Shown: piece by piece, positions 20,095 through 29,330 of the stretch
Numbering within the stretch: position 1 is the first letter of the stretch
Layout of the letters: each line of letters opens with the position of its first letter
NCBI RefSeq assembly: GCF_037893015.1
Contig: NC_133658.1
Coordinates: 886,056,977-886,120,976 of the forward strand
DNA from: Macrotis lagotis
Lineage: Eukaryota > Chordata > Mammalia > Peramelemorphia > Peramelidae
Length of the DNA: 64,000 nucleotides
Reading direction: 5' to 3'
The notes under the pieces: model-generated
Told to the model about the DNA's origin: nothing
The model's input: the letters and a program-made list of their open reading frames with translations, nothing else
Database searches by the model: none
Position numbers and translations under genes: made by a program

Positions 20095-20226
20095 TAGAAT
20101 TAAAGGTGTAGTGGAAGGGACACTGGATTTGGGTGAGAAGGGCTGAGTTTGAATCTTAACTCTTGTCTCTTACTACTTGTATGACCTCATGTGGGGTGCT
20201 CCAGCTGCCTGATCCCCAGTTTCCTC
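20095..20226 (+). mobile_element. MIR SINE 5' part
   Basis: 'gtgtagtggaagggacactg', 'gggctgagtttgaatcttaa' and 'cccagtttcctcgtg'. Confidence 0.7.
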
Positions 20227-20228
20227 GT

Positions 20229-20460
20229 GGGCAGCTAGGTAGGGCAGTTGCTGGGTCTGGAGGCAGAAGACTCCTGAGAGAGAAGGTTCTTACTATCTGA
20301 GTGATCCTAGAACAGTCATTTAACCCTGCTTGCCTCAGTTTCCTCATCTGTAAAATGAACTGGAGAAGAAAATGGCTTTACCACACTAGTATCTTTGCCA
20401 AGAAAATCCCAAATGGAATCACAGAATCAGAAATGACTGAAATGACTAAACAACAACTTA
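20229..20460 (+). mobile_element. SINE with RTE/BovB-like tail
   Basis: 'ggcagctaggtagggcagtt' head, 'tgcctcagtttcctcatctg', 'gaactggagaagaaaatggc', 'aagaaaatcccaaatggaat' and 'gactaaacaacaact' at the end. Inserted into or beside a MIR. Confidence 0.9.
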
Positions 20461-20511
20461 ATAGTATCATGAAAGTTTTTGTTCTTAAATTACTTTGAAA
20501 TATTATCTTCT

Positions 20512-20585
20512 CTTAATAATAGCTATTATATAACATTTAAGATTTGCAAAATATTTTACATATATTTTCTCATTTAATACCATTA
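20512..20585 (-). mobile_element. MIR SINE fragment
   Basis: 'aataatagctattatataac' and 'gatttgcaaaatattttac'. Confidence 0.65.
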
Positions 20586-20748
20586 TTATTTTTAAAATTG
20601 CTTTATTTTCAGTTTCAAATTTTCTCCCTCTCTTTTCTTCTCTCACATCCATTGAGAAAGCAAGAAAAACAAAATCCATTACACACACACACACAAACAC
20701 ACACATGAATATAGCTATGGAAAAAAAATGTTCAAATTGGCCATGAAA
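20586..20748 (-). mobile_element. L1 LINE 3' end, minus strand
   Basis: 'tgctttattttcagtttcaa', 'attttctccctctcttttct', 'cacatccattgagaaagcaag' split by a short CA array, then 'ttcaaattggccatg'. Confidence 0.7.
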
Positions 20749-20834
20749 AGGAAGGAAGGAGGAAGACAAGAAAGAAGGAAAGAAGAAAGAAAGAAAAAAG
20801 GTTGGAAGGAAGAAAAGAGAGAAAGAAGGAGTAA

Positions 20835-20874
<40 letters not shown>

Positions 20875-20985
20875 AAAAGAAGGAAGGAAGGAAGGAAGGA
20901 AGGAAGGAAAGAAAGGAAGGAAGGAAGGAAGAAAGGAGAGGAGAGGAGAGGAGAGAGGAAGGGAGATAAAAGAGAAGAGAGAGGT
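20747..20985 (+). repeat. Purine tract (GAAA/GGAA)n, ~240 bp
   Basis: Almost pure A/G on the + strand: GGAA and GAAA units, then GAGAG units. A 100-residue Lys/Arg/Glu-rich frame and its Ser/Phe/Leu complement are both artefacts of the tract. Confidence 0.97.
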
Positions 20986-21044
20986 GGTTCATCACTTTAT
21001 TTGGAGGTAGTTAGTCTCAATTATTATTGATATTAATATCATTG

Positions 21045-21290
21045 ACAGGGATAGAGCATTGCTTCTGGGTCAGGAAGACCTGAGTTCAAATTCAACTCCA
21101 GACATTTGCCAGCACTATGACCTTGAACAAGTCACTTAACTTTTGGCTGCCTTGGTTCCTCATCTGTTAGATGGGGATTAGAACAACACCTACCTCCCAG
21201 GGTCATTGTAATGATGAAATGAGGTAATATTTTTGAAACTCTTTGGACAGTACCAGAAATATCATAGATGATGCACTTGCTAGCTATTAT
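21045..21290 (+). mobile_element. SINE with MIR-type tail
   Basis: 'cagggatagagcattgcttc', 'caggaagacctgagttcaaa', 'acaacacctacctcccaggg' and 'gatgaaatgaggtaatattt'. Confidence 0.85.
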
Positions 21291-21420
21291 TTTTGAGCCT
21301 CTCAATAATCTTGGGAAGTAAATGCCATTGTTTTCTCCAATTTATAGATGAGGTAACCCCAAGGTTCATACTGCTGGTGTTTGAGGCCAGATTTGAACTC
21401 CAGTCTTCTGCTCTTCCAAT
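21291..21420 (-). mobile_element. MIR SINE fragment
   Basis: 'caataatcttgggaagtaaa', 'ccaatttatagatgaggtaa' and 'gaggccagatttgaactcca' read as the complement of MIR. Confidence 0.75.
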
Positions 21421-21885
21421 TTTTCCTCTCTATTCATCCCCCTACTTCCTTGGGGACATGTCCTTGGGAGTAGCCATGTTTCCTTTTGGGGTCTTCATTT
21501 CCCTGAGCCAGCCACAGTGAACAAGAGGCATTTAATTAATGTTTGTTGGCTCGAGATAAATCCAAACAGCTCAGAAGAGGGAGAGAAAGAAAGAACATGA
21601 GGCTCATTAGCCAACATCCTCCATTGTTCCTGTGTCCGGAGCTATTAATCAACTTCTACCAGAAGTGACAGGATAACAAACAATTAAAATCATTACTTGA
21701 CTGGTCCAGGGCTTGGATCGACAATTGATTGACCTCAGGGGATTTATGCTGATGGAAAGCCAAGTCAGTACTTGAGAGTGGTGAAAGGAAAAGCCACAGG
21801 ATTACTTACTGCCTACCAGTAAAAACCCAACCCAACCAGAAACCCAGAAAAAGGAGCAAAAGCTGTTATGTCCGGAGGGCAATCA
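21421..21885. other. Low-repeat block, candidate conserved non-coding element
   Basis: About 460 bases with no transposon seen. Contains a SOX-type CCATTGTTC (21621-21629), a PBX/MEIS-type TGATTGAC (21726-21733) and several ATTA cores. Composition differs from the flanking SINEs. Function not shown. Confidence 0.4.
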
Positions 21886-22300
21886 GTCAATATAAATTTA
21901 TTAAGCACCTACTATGAGTCAGGCATGGGGGGGGTACAAAAAGAGGTTAAACTTTATTAGATTGCTCTCTGTCAGGGGAGCAGGGAGGGAGAAAAATGTG
22001 AAATTCCAAACCTTGCAAAAAAAACATGACTGTTGAAAACTACTGATGCATATAGATGGGAAAATGAATAAATAAAATATCATAATAAAAAAAGAGGCTA
22101 AAGACAGTCCCTCCCCTCAAAGAGCTTACCATCTGATAGGGGAGACAACATGTAAACAAATATATTCCAACCATCTATAGACAGGCTAATTAATAATAAC
22201 CAGATGGATGGTATGAGAATTAAGAGTGATGGGAAGAGGCTTCCTTTAGAAGGTGGGATTTACCTGAGCAAAGTGGGTAGATTTCATTATATAATTTAAT
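21886..22300 (-). mobile_element. L2 LINE 3' end, minus strand, split by L1
   Basis: 'atcagtcaatataaatttat', 'taagcacctactatgagtca', then after the L1 insert 'cagtccctcccctcaaagag' and 'gaagaggcttcctttagaag'. Confidence 0.87.
21952..22088 (+). mobile_element. 5'-truncated L1 insertion (~137 bp)
   Basis: Only the extreme L1 3' end: 'attagattgctctctgtcag', 'ccttgcaaaaaaaacatgac', 'tgttgaaaactactgatgca' and an A-rich tail. Flanked by aaaaagaggttaaa (21938-21951) and aaaaagaggctaaa (22089-22102), a 14-bp duplication with one difference. Confidence 0.9.
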
Positions 22301-22335
22301 TTTGACATATCATAGTTATTCATTTAATTTAACAC

Positions 22336-22339
<4 letters not shown>

Positions 22340-22385
<46 letters not shown>

Positions 22386-22414
22386 GTCTCTCCCTCTCTG
22401 CCTGTCTCCCTCTG

Positions 22415-22464
<50 letters not shown>
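22340..22464 (+). repeat. Compound (TC)n ... (CA)n microsatellite
   Basis: About 19 TC units (22340-22377), a CT-rich bridge, then about 23 CA units (22417-22463). Confidence 0.96.
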
Positions 22465-22467
<3 letters not shown>

Positions 22468-22470
22468 AAC

Positions 22471-22481
22471 GGGGGGGGGGG
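22471..22481 (+). repeat. Poly-G run (11)
   Basis: Eleven G shortly after the CA array. Confidence 0.95.
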
Positions 22482-22564
22482 TGCAGAGAACTTAGTGTCC
22501 AGGGAAGAATCTGGAGATCAATATCAGTGGCAAGTTAAGAATGATGTGGATTCCATGGGATGCT

Positions 22565-22745
22565 GGATCTTAAATTCAGAGACAGAAGGACCCTTAGAAG
22601 CCATATGCAATCTCCTCATTTTACAATTGAGAAACTGAAACCCAGAAAACATTGTGTCTCAAGGTCATACAGGGAGTAAATGCCCCAAGTAGGGACTGAG
22701 ACTTGGTCCTCTTTAAGTCCAGTGCATCATCTATTGGACATACTA
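22565..22745 (-). mobile_element. MIR3/L3-like repeat
   Basis: 'aattcagagacagaaggacc', 'ctcattttacaattgagaaa', 'ctcaaggtcatacagggagt' and 'aagtccagtgcatcatc'. Confidence 0.7.
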
Positions 22746-23300
22746 CCTTTCCCAAATTTGCTTCTCCTAGTCACAAACAAGATGTTTACCCTAGAAATTA
22801 GCCATGAGGCTTAGCTAGAAGACCCCCCCCCCCCAAAAAAAAGAAGGCAACTGTCTAAGAATTTGATTTTACTCAAGTCTGAAGGGGAAAGATTTTTCAG
22901 TGACCTGCGAAGAACGGGCTAGATTTCTACTTCCCAGAATGCCTCCAGCAGCTTGATAGGTGAAATAGGTGCAAATTTACTGCCTTGGATCTCTACTCTT
23001 TGGGAAGGAAATAATTAGACTGAAGAAATGCATTTCAGCTCTACAGATTATGACAGGGGATAAAGTAGTTTTGATAAGACTAGAAGGGATTGAAGAAGGA
23101 AACTAGAAAGGGAAAGGATAAAAGAGTAAAAAAGGAAAATTCTCACCTATAACAAAAGGTTGGAGGGTGGAATAAAGGTATGGAAAGGAGGAAGGAAGCA
23201 CTCCCTACTATTTAAATCACCTTCTCTCATTTGCCTCAAGTAGGATTTGAACTCTGATCTCTAAGTTCTGCCTTTTATCCAGATTGAGAGGAACTCATTT
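22746..23300. other. Low-repeat sequence with a poly-C run
   Basis: No gene recognised. Twelve C at 22823-22834. The stretch 22860-23060 has no visible repeat; faint MIR-like words occur at 23225-23290 ('aggatttgaactctgatctc'). Confidence 0.4.
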
Positions 23301-23668
23301 TTCATGGACTTTTAAAGTTTACAAAGCACTTTCTGTACACTATCCATACATTAAAATGTATATATGTACATACATACATTTAAAAGTCAGAATAATCCTG
23401 ACAAGTGAGTAAGGGTCTCCCTTAGGGGATGGATGGTGGAGGGGCCATTCCCTTGGTCTCAGCCTCTGAGTAGATAAGCTATCCTCATATTGTTTCCTTA
23501 TCTGCCTTAAAGATACTATTAATTAGCCACTGACCTTGAAGATACTAAATGAACAAACTGCTTCTTAAACCTTCCTCTGTGTTGGTTTTGGGGTATACAG
23601 AAGTCTGCTTGCTAAATTTTCGGGGTGAATGTTAATACCTTGGAAATTGGCAAACTGCCAATCAAGAT
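23301..23668. other. Low-repeat sequence
   Basis: A short MIR-like piece at 23310-23345 ('aaagtttacaaagcactttc') and short TACA repeats at 23358-23382. The remainder is unassigned and has no ORF of note. Confidence 0.4.
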
Positions 23669-23795
23669 GATTTTTTTTTATTGTTTAGACTTAAGAAAGC
23701 AATGGAGAAAATGTTAATGATGCATTTTAAACTTTAAATGTGTGTAATTTTTTTTTTGATAGAAGGTTGTTAAATATTTACTAGATTATCACTAA
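23669..23795 (+). mobile_element. Unnamed repeat, copy 1
   Basis: Shares ordered words with 29985-30135: 'ttgttt...ga', 'ttaagaaag', 'atggagaaaa', 'aatgatgca', 'ttgttaaatatttac'. Two copies in one window show that it is an interspersed repeat; I cannot name the family. Confidence 0.55.
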
Positions 23796-24258
23796 GTGAG
23801 ACAAATTGAGCTTCTGCCCTTGGAGAGCTTCCTGCATCAGATTGGGGAAATGAATCATTGGTCTCCTGAGCAAGAAGATATCTGGAGTGGGTTTATTTCC
23901 TGTTTGTATTCCTTCATAGGTGTAGGAACAACCCATGAAACCTATAATATAATAAATGTAACAGCAGGGTATGAGCTCGAGACTCCAATGCAAAGTGGCA
24001 AATTGATTCCATTAGCATCAATGAGACTGAAAGAAATATGACCCTGAAAAACTATATTCTCTTTTAAAAGATCATAAACGATAAAGAGGTAGTAAAGTAG
24101 CATTGGACATTAAGAAATATGGAAGTCCAGGAATATGAGAAAGATAAAGAATAGTGGAGGGCATTGGGGTGAAAGACAAAGGAGGGAGAAGCATCAGCAA
24201 AATTTTCAGTGGAGTAGACAAGACCCCCTAAACAGAAGGAAGATAAACATGAGTGCAG
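23796..24258. other. Low-repeat sequence
   Basis: No gene or named repeat recognised. An 81-residue plus-strand frame (23796-24041) and overlapping minus-strand frames lack domains. Confidence 0.45.
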
Positions 24259-24270
24259 GAGACAAATCAT

Positions 24271-24421
24271 TTTTTTTAGGTTTTTGCAAGGCAAATGGTG
24301 TTAAAGTGGCTTGCCCAAGGCCACACAGCTAGGTCATTATTAAGTGTCTGAGGTCGGATTTGAACCCAGGCACTCCTGACTCCAGGGCCCGTGCTTTATC
24401 CACTGCGCCACCTAGCCGCCT
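24271..24421 (-). mobile_element. WSINE1-like SINE
   Basis: Complement: T-run, 'ggtttttgcaaggcaaatgg', 'gcccaaggccacacagctag', 'actgcgccacctagccgcc'. Flanked by gagacaaatcatttt (24259-24273) and gagacagatcatttt (24422-24436), one difference. The CpG-containing head suggests a young copy. Confidence 0.92.
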
Positions 24422-24482
24422 GAGACAGATCATTTTCACAAATATTTATGTTTATATATAGACAGTTAAGCATGAGGATAAT

Positions 24483-24684
24483 AATAGATGTATAGGATTT
24501 ACTTTATAGTTATCTCGAGCCTCACTACATCCCTAGGAAGTAGGTGCTTTTATTATCCCCATTATGCCCCATTTGAGGAAAAAGGAGGCAAAATTACTTG
24601 CTTAGGGTCCTCCAGCTAGTGTCTGAGACTAGATTTGAATTCAGGTCTTCCTGTCTCCAGTCCAGGCACTGTATCACCTAGCTG
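24483..24684 (-). mobile_element. MIR-type SINE
   Basis: 'ccctaggaagtaggtgcttt', 'tattatccccattatgcccc', 'gagactagatttgaattcag' and 'tgtatcacctagctgc'. Its head end grew into a poly-C run. Confidence 0.85.
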
Positions 24685-24698
24685 CCCCCCCCCCCCCA
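24685..24698 (+). repeat. Poly-C run (14)
   Basis: Fourteen C at the outer end of the preceding SINE, the longest C run I found in this window. Confidence 0.95.
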
Positions 24699-24699
24699 T

Positions 24700-25357
24700 A
24701 TAACATTTAATAAAGAAGACAAATGATTTGTCAGTCACAAGCATTTTATTTAGTGTCTACTTTGAAGACATAAATAAGGGCAAAAACATAGTCCTTGTCC
24801 ATTTGACTTCAAGAAGGTTTGAAGAATAAGGGGTCCCTTTTAAGAGAAAACTATATTTACATTTTCCAAAATACCTCTCAATCTGGCTAGCATGGAGGCA
24901 TAGATGGGGGCTTCCATGATCCAATATCAAATAGAACTCTCCCTTCATCAAAAGCAGGACATTTAAGAATTTCTTGGTTCACTTTAATGGTAATTTTATC
25001 CTTTTGAAGGTGGGGGCAAGAGAAGTTTTTATCAACCAAGAGAGATACTTAGGAGAAGGCTTCCCATTTTCAAATCAGAGGTTAAGGAGAGAAAAGTCAG
25101 CAAAAAACTGAAAATGCAGCCTCAGTTTTCAGAGAGCAATTGAATGACTAGCAATAGGAGGCAGAATCCCATGGGCTAAAATTTCTACCAGGGAATTCAG
25201 CCTAGAAGAGAAAAGATAAAATTGGGAAATTGTAAAGATGCAGAGAAACAATTCCCAGGAAAGGAAAGGGGGAGAGAGGTCCAAAGAAGTTGAGGTGGAC
25301 ACTCAGGTTGCTCATTATGCAACATTTTTAGGTCATCCACAAGTTGGGGGGGGGGGT
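24700..25357. other. Low-repeat sequence
   Basis: No gene. The right part (about 25080-25330) has purine-rich text that may be worn L2; not assigned. An 11-G run lies at 25346-25356. Confidence 0.4.
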
Positions 25358-25585
25358 GCTGTATTCATTCAATGAACATTTATTGAGCTCAAGCCTGAGG
25401 TCAGATCAGACACTGGGATAGATACTGAAGAAACAGAAACACAAGTGAAACTAACCCCTCAGAGGAGACCAAGGAATGACGTGATCATTTCTTTTGCTTT
25501 AGAATAATTGATTTGGTAGCTATGTGGAGGATAGATTGGAGAAGAGGAAAGCATAGAGACAAATTAAGAGGAAACAGTGATTGCT
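25358..25585 (-). mobile_element. L2 LINE, two pieces, minus strand
   Basis: 'ttcattcaatgaacatttat' and 'gagctcaagcctgaggtcag' form the terminus; 'gaatgacgtgatcatttctt' with 'gtagctatgtggaggataga' is from deeper in the 3' half, so the middle is lost. Confidence 0.75.
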
Positions 25586-25589
25586 CCCT

Positions 25590-26185
25590 GGAATTGGAGT
25601 GGATGATGACTGTAAGAATTCCATCAGAATGTAAAATGAGATGTACTGAGTACAAAGTCACAACAATATTGTGGAATGATCAGTCGTGAGTGACTTAGTA
25701 TTATTATTATTATTATTATTTTAGTTTTTGCAAGGCAGTGGGGTTAAGTGGCTTGCTCAAGGCCTCACAGCTAGGTAATTATCAAATGTCCAAGGCCGCA
25801 TTTGAACTCAGGTGAGTTCCTGACACCAGGGCCGGTGCTGTATCCACTGTGCCACCTAGACACCCCGTGACTTAGCTTTTCTCAGCAATGCAATGACTCA
25901 AGATAACTTTGAAGGACCTACAATAAAAGATGGTATCCATTCCCAGAGAAAGAACTGATGGAATCTGAATAAAGATTGAAACATACTTTTTTTAAGACTT
26001 TATTTTTATTTATTTATTTTTTATATAGAAATGTTTCGCTTGACTACATATGTATAACCTATATCGAATTGCTTGCTTTCTCAATGAGGGGAATGGAGAG
26101 GGAGTGAAGGAGAGAAATTTAAACTCAAAAAATTTGAAAATATTAAAAATACTAAATAAAAATGTAAATTTTAATTTTAATAAAA
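25590..26185 (+). mobile_element. L1 LINE 3' UTR split by WSINE
   Basis: Left: 'gatgtactgagtacaaagtc', 'acaacaatattgtggaatga'. Right: 'ctcagcaatgcaatgactca', 'gagaaagaactgatggaatc', 'atgtataacctatatcgaat' and 'ttgcttgctttctcaatgag', ending A-rich near 26185. Confidence 0.85.
25699..25866 (-). mobile_element. WSINE1-like SINE with (TTA)n tail
   Basis: Complement: ATT repeats then 'gtttttgcaaggcagtgggg', 'ggcttgctcaaggcctcaca', 'ccactgtgccacctagacac'. Flanked by gtgacttag (25690-25698 and 25867-25875). Confidence 0.9.
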
Positions 26186-26189
26186 CAAT

Positions 26190-26505
26190 CCCATCTGATG
26201 CTAAGTGAAACAAACAGAAGCAGGAGAACATTGTACACAATAACAGTAACGTTGTATGATGATCAACTATGATAAACTGAGTTCTTCTCAGTATTGCAGT
26301 GATCAAAAGCAATTCAAAAGACTTGTGATGGAAAATACCACCCATATCCAGAGAAAGGACTCTAGAGTCTGAATGCAAATCAAAGCATACCATTTTCACT
26401 TTTAAATATTTATTTCTTGTTTTTTCTTTCTCATAGTTTTTTTCCCCCCCTTTTGTTTTGATTCTTCTTTCACAACAAATTAAATTTGGTGGGGGCTGAT
26501 ATAGA
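26190..26505 (+). mobile_element. L1 LINE 3' UTR, second copy
   Basis: 'gcaggagaacattgtacaca', 'gatgatcaactatgataaac', 'tatccagagaaaggactcta' and 'gattcttctttcacaacaaa'. It starts right after the A-rich end of the first. A 213-residue minus-strand open frame across 26010-26651 lies antisense to these L1 pieces and is not a gene. Confidence 0.85.
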
Positions 26506-26742
26506 ATCAGAAATAGAGGACTACCCCCTGAGCAGATAAAATAATGATAAGGGATGACCAACTTTAATGTTGCTTCCCTCTCTGCCAATGAGGACAGTAT
26601 GTGGACTAGAGAAGACAGAACAAAAATGGCTCTTAGGGAATCAAAGTCCAAGAAAAGTTAGAAGGTCTTAAGAGATCACCTAGTAATGATACCTGAGGTA
26701 TCACCTGAGTTCAAGTCATCAGATGCAGAAAAACTATATCTT
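26506..26742. other. Low-repeat sequence
   Basis: No gene or firm repeat seen. Confidence 0.4.
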
Positions 26743-26975
26743 AAGGCAGCAGGGGATAATGAAGGGAACTTAAAATCAGAAAAATCCAAGTTCAAATCCA
26801 ACCCCAGACACTTACTAGTTATATGAAGCTGGCAAGTCACTTCACCTCTCAGTCTCCATATCCTCATCTGTGAAATGACGATAATAATAATACCTCCCAG
26901 ATTTGCTACAGAGCTCATAAGAGATTTACTGAAAGTGCTTTGCAAATTTTAAATCATTATCCACTTGTTAGCTTT
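26743..26975 (+). mobile_element. MIR SINE, near full length
   Basis: 'aagttcaaatccaaccccag', 'cacttactagttatatgaag', 'tcctcatctgtgaaatgacg' and 'gaaagtgctttgcaaatttt'. Confidence 0.87.
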
Positions 26976-27138
26976 CGTTTTGAGTAGTTGCCTCTGGAAG
27001 CTGGAAAATGGTCAAAAAAGAGGTGTTACAGGACAGGGGAAGGACAAATGTCTTGATTTTTCTTTCAGGGAAAAAGACTAGAGCTAAAGGTCAATGAGTT
27101 TGACTTCAGTTTTCAGCAAAATTTTAGAACATATTATT

Positions 27139-27284
27139 TTTATTTTTTTGCAAGGCAATGGGGTTAAGTGGCTTGCCCAAGGTCACACAGCTAGGTCATT
27201 ATTGAGTGTCTGAGGTCGGATTTGAACCCAGGTCCTCCTGATTCCAGGGCCGGAGCTCTATCCACCGCACCACCCAGTCGCCCC
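27139..27284 (-). mobile_element. WSINE1-like SINE
   Basis: Flanked by ttagaacatattatt (27124-27138) and ttagaacatgttatt (27285-27299), one difference. 'cggatttgaacccaggtcct' and 'ccgcaccacccagtcgcccc' keep CpGs. Confidence 0.92.
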
Positions 27285-27660
27285 TTAGAACATGTTATTA
27301 AGGGACTAGATGGGAACATTTAGGAAGGTCATCAGTGATCAGTAAGAGCCTGACTGATTTCATTAAAAACAGGCCCTGCAAGATTAACCTCATTTCCTTT
27401 ATTGAGAGACTGATTAAACAAGCAGGTCAGAAGAATACTGCAACCAAGGTTAACTGGATATTAGCAAAGCATGTGACAAAATCTCTCCTGCTGTTTTCAT
27501 AGACTAGATGAGAGATATGGACCAGCTGACAGGAACTGGATGAATGGACAGTCCCAAAGAGGAGGAAAAGAATTTCAGAAGGAAAAAGGATCTCCCAGTC
27601 CCTTTGGTCCAAATCATAACATCTGAAGGGAAATCCCTGGGAATTCAACCATCAAAGACT

Positions 27661-27812
27661 TTTTTTTTTTTTTTTGCAAGGCAATGGGGTTAAGTGGCTT
27701 GCCCAAGGCCACACAGCTAGGTAATTATTAAGTGTCCGAGGTCGAATTTGAACTCAGGTACTCCTGACTCCAGGACCAGTGCTCTTATTCACTGTGCCAC
27801 CTAGCCGCCCCC
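27661..27812 (-). mobile_element. WSINE1-like SINE
   Basis: Flanked by catcaaagacttttt (27650-27664) and catcaaagattttt (27813-27826). 'gcccaaggccacacagctag' and 'tgtgccacctagccgccc' are intact. Confidence 0.92.
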
Positions 27813-27892
27813 CATCAAAGATTTTTCAAGGGAGATAAAAATACGTACCACCTCCTCAGGGAGTATAGATTAGAGAGGAAGAGAGGGGAGAA

Positions 27893-28118
27893 GGAAACTA
27901 GGATTTCTAAAGCTCCCACTATGTGTCAGAAACTGTTAAGCACTTTTCAAATATTATCTCTTATGACTTTCTTAACAACCCGAAAATAGGTGCCATTATT
28001 ACCCTCATTTTATAGTTGAGGAAACTGAAGCAGACAAAGGTTAAAGGATCACATGGCTAGAATGTGTCTGAAACTGGGTTTGAACCGATCTTTCTAACTC
28101 CAGGTCCAATGCGCTACA
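27893..28118 (-). mobile_element. MIR SINE, near full length
   Basis: 'cccactatgtgtcagaaact', 'attttatagttgaggaaact', 'gaaactgggtttgaaccgat' and 'ctccaggtccaatgcgct'. Confidence 0.88.
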
Positions 28119-28136
28119 AAGTTCTACCTTTTGGCA

Positions 28137-28625
28137 GGCCTAAATTTACCACTTTGAAGCTCTAATGCTTTGCTCCTAGTTCTCTCCTCTGGAAATAATC
28201 ACAACAAATCTAACCCCTTTTCCATATGACATTCTTTCAGATCTTTGAAGGCAGGCTATCATGTCTCTCATGAGTTTTCTCCAAGCTAAACATCCCTATT
28301 TCCTTACATTTATTTCCATGTCATATGAATTCAGAGTCCTTTATTGGGCTCTCCTGGGAACTCTCTAGTTTATCAATGTCCTTCCTAAAATGTGCTGCTC
28401 AGAATTAAAATCAGTGTGTCCCAGATACTGTGCTAAGTGCAAGAAGGACAAACAAGAGATATAGCCTGAACTAGGCAGATGACAGAGGGACTTTTTTATT
28501 TCTGGAAATCCTGTCTTTCTAAATGCCGTTCAAGATCAGATTAACTTTCCTGGCTGCCATATTGATTTTGATTCATATTGTGCTTGAAGTCTGATAAGAC
28601 CTTCAGATCGTTTTCAGACAAATTG
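28137..28625 (-). mobile_element. L3/CR1-type LINE 3' part, minus strand
   Basis: 'tctcatgagttttctccaag', 'ctaaacatccctatttcctt', 'agtttatcaatgtccttcct', 'aaaatgtgctgctcagaat' and, after an L2-like piece (28430-28490), 'tttcctggctgccatattga' and 'ccttcagatcgttttcagac'. This order is that of CR1/L3 3' ORF complements. Confidence 0.7.
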
Positions 28626-28697
28626 CACCAAGTGTAGAGTGATAGAAAAAGAATTGGGAAGACTTCACTTCAAATCCTTCCTCAAATTCTAACTATG

Positions 28698-28836
28698 GTG
28701 GCGCAGTGGATAAAGCACCGGCCCTGGAGTCAGGAGTACCTGGGTTCAAGTCCAGTCTCAGACACTTATTAATTACCTAGCTGTGTGGCCTTGGGCAAGC
28801 CACTTAACCCCATTTGCCTGGCAAAAACCTAAAAAA
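28698..28836 (+). mobile_element. WSINE1-like SINE, head slightly shortened
   Basis: Starts 'gtggcgcagtggataaagca' (about 11 bases of head missing) and ends 'ggcaaaaacct' plus A-run. Flanked by aaattctaactatg (28684-28697) and aaattctaattatg (28837-28850). Confidence 0.93.
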
Positions 28837-28861
28837 AAATTCTAATTATGTAAGCATGCAG

Positions 28862-29150
28862 AGCAGCTAAGTGGTACAGTGGATAGAGCAGTGAATTCAG
28901 GAGGACAAGAGTTTGAATCCAGTCACTTGCCAAGCACTAGCTGTGTGACTTTGGTCAAGTCACGTAACACCAATTGCCCTGCATCCAGGGTCGTCTCCAG
29001 TCATCCTGATTCATATTTGGCTCCTGGACCCAGTTGCCTCTGGAGGAGAAAGGTGACTTAGCACAGCACCTCCTCTCTCAAATCCAATTCATGTGCTTGT
29101 CAAGGCATCACCTCTCTTGATGTAGTGGTCTTCTTTGAAAACGAAGGACA
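28862..29150 (+). mobile_element. SINE with 'gaacgaaggac' tail, best copy
   Basis: Shared head 'gcagctaagtggtacagtgg', then 'caattgccctgcatccaggg', 'tcgtctccagtcatcctgat', 'tgcctctggaggagaaaggt', 'ccaattcatgtgcttgtcaa' and 'ttctttgaaaacgaaggaca'. 'attatgtaagc' before it and 'attatgtgaac' after the stack (29349) look like its own flank repeat. Confidence 0.88.
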
Positions 29151-29281
29151 GGGACAGCTAGGTGGTGCAATGGATAGAGCACTGGCCCTTGAGTCAGGAG
29201 GACCTGAATTCAAATCTGGCCTCAAACATATAATAATTGCCTAGCTCTGTGACCTTGGACAAGTCACTTAGCCCCATTGCC

Positions 29282-29319
<38 letters not shown>

Positions 29320-29330
29320 TAAAAAAAAAA
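29151..29330 (+). mobile_element. WSINE1-like SINE with (CA)n in its tail
   Basis: 'gggacagctaggtggtgcaa' head, 'gccccattgccttacac' then 16 CA units (29284-29315) and an A-run. Flanked by gaaaacgaaggaca (29137-29150) and gaaaatgaaggata (29331-29344), two C/T differences. It sits in the end of the preceding SINE. Confidence 0.92.
29284..29315 (+). repeat. (CA)n microsatellite grown in a SINE tail
   Basis: The usual 'ttgcaaaaa' of the WSINE tail is replaced by a CA array. Confidence 0.95.

Larger units (their letters stand above)
27045..27830 (+). mobile_element. L3/CR1-type LINE reverse transcriptase fossil, carrying two SINEs
   Basis: 'gtttgacttcagttttcagc', 'aaaattttagaacatgttat' and 'aaacaggccctgcaagatta' are CR1-like. 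At about 27459-27560 a frame reads D-I-S-K-A-C-D-K-I-S-P-A-V-F-I-D, then a stop, M-R-D-M-D, corresponding to the CR1 RT motif D-F-S-K-A-F-D-T-V-S-H-D. Stops follow. Both SINEs are on the minus strand. Confidence 0.75.

Noticed and set aside
20728-21030. Lys/Arg/Glu-rich 100-residue frame resembling a charged coiled coil
   Set aside because: It is the translation of a (GAAA/GGAA)n tract.
26010-26651. 213-residue open frame on the minus strand, the longest in the window
   Set aside because: It lies antisense to two L1 3' UTR fragments and begins in unassigned DNA. It has no domain, and its length comes from A/T-rich L1 text.
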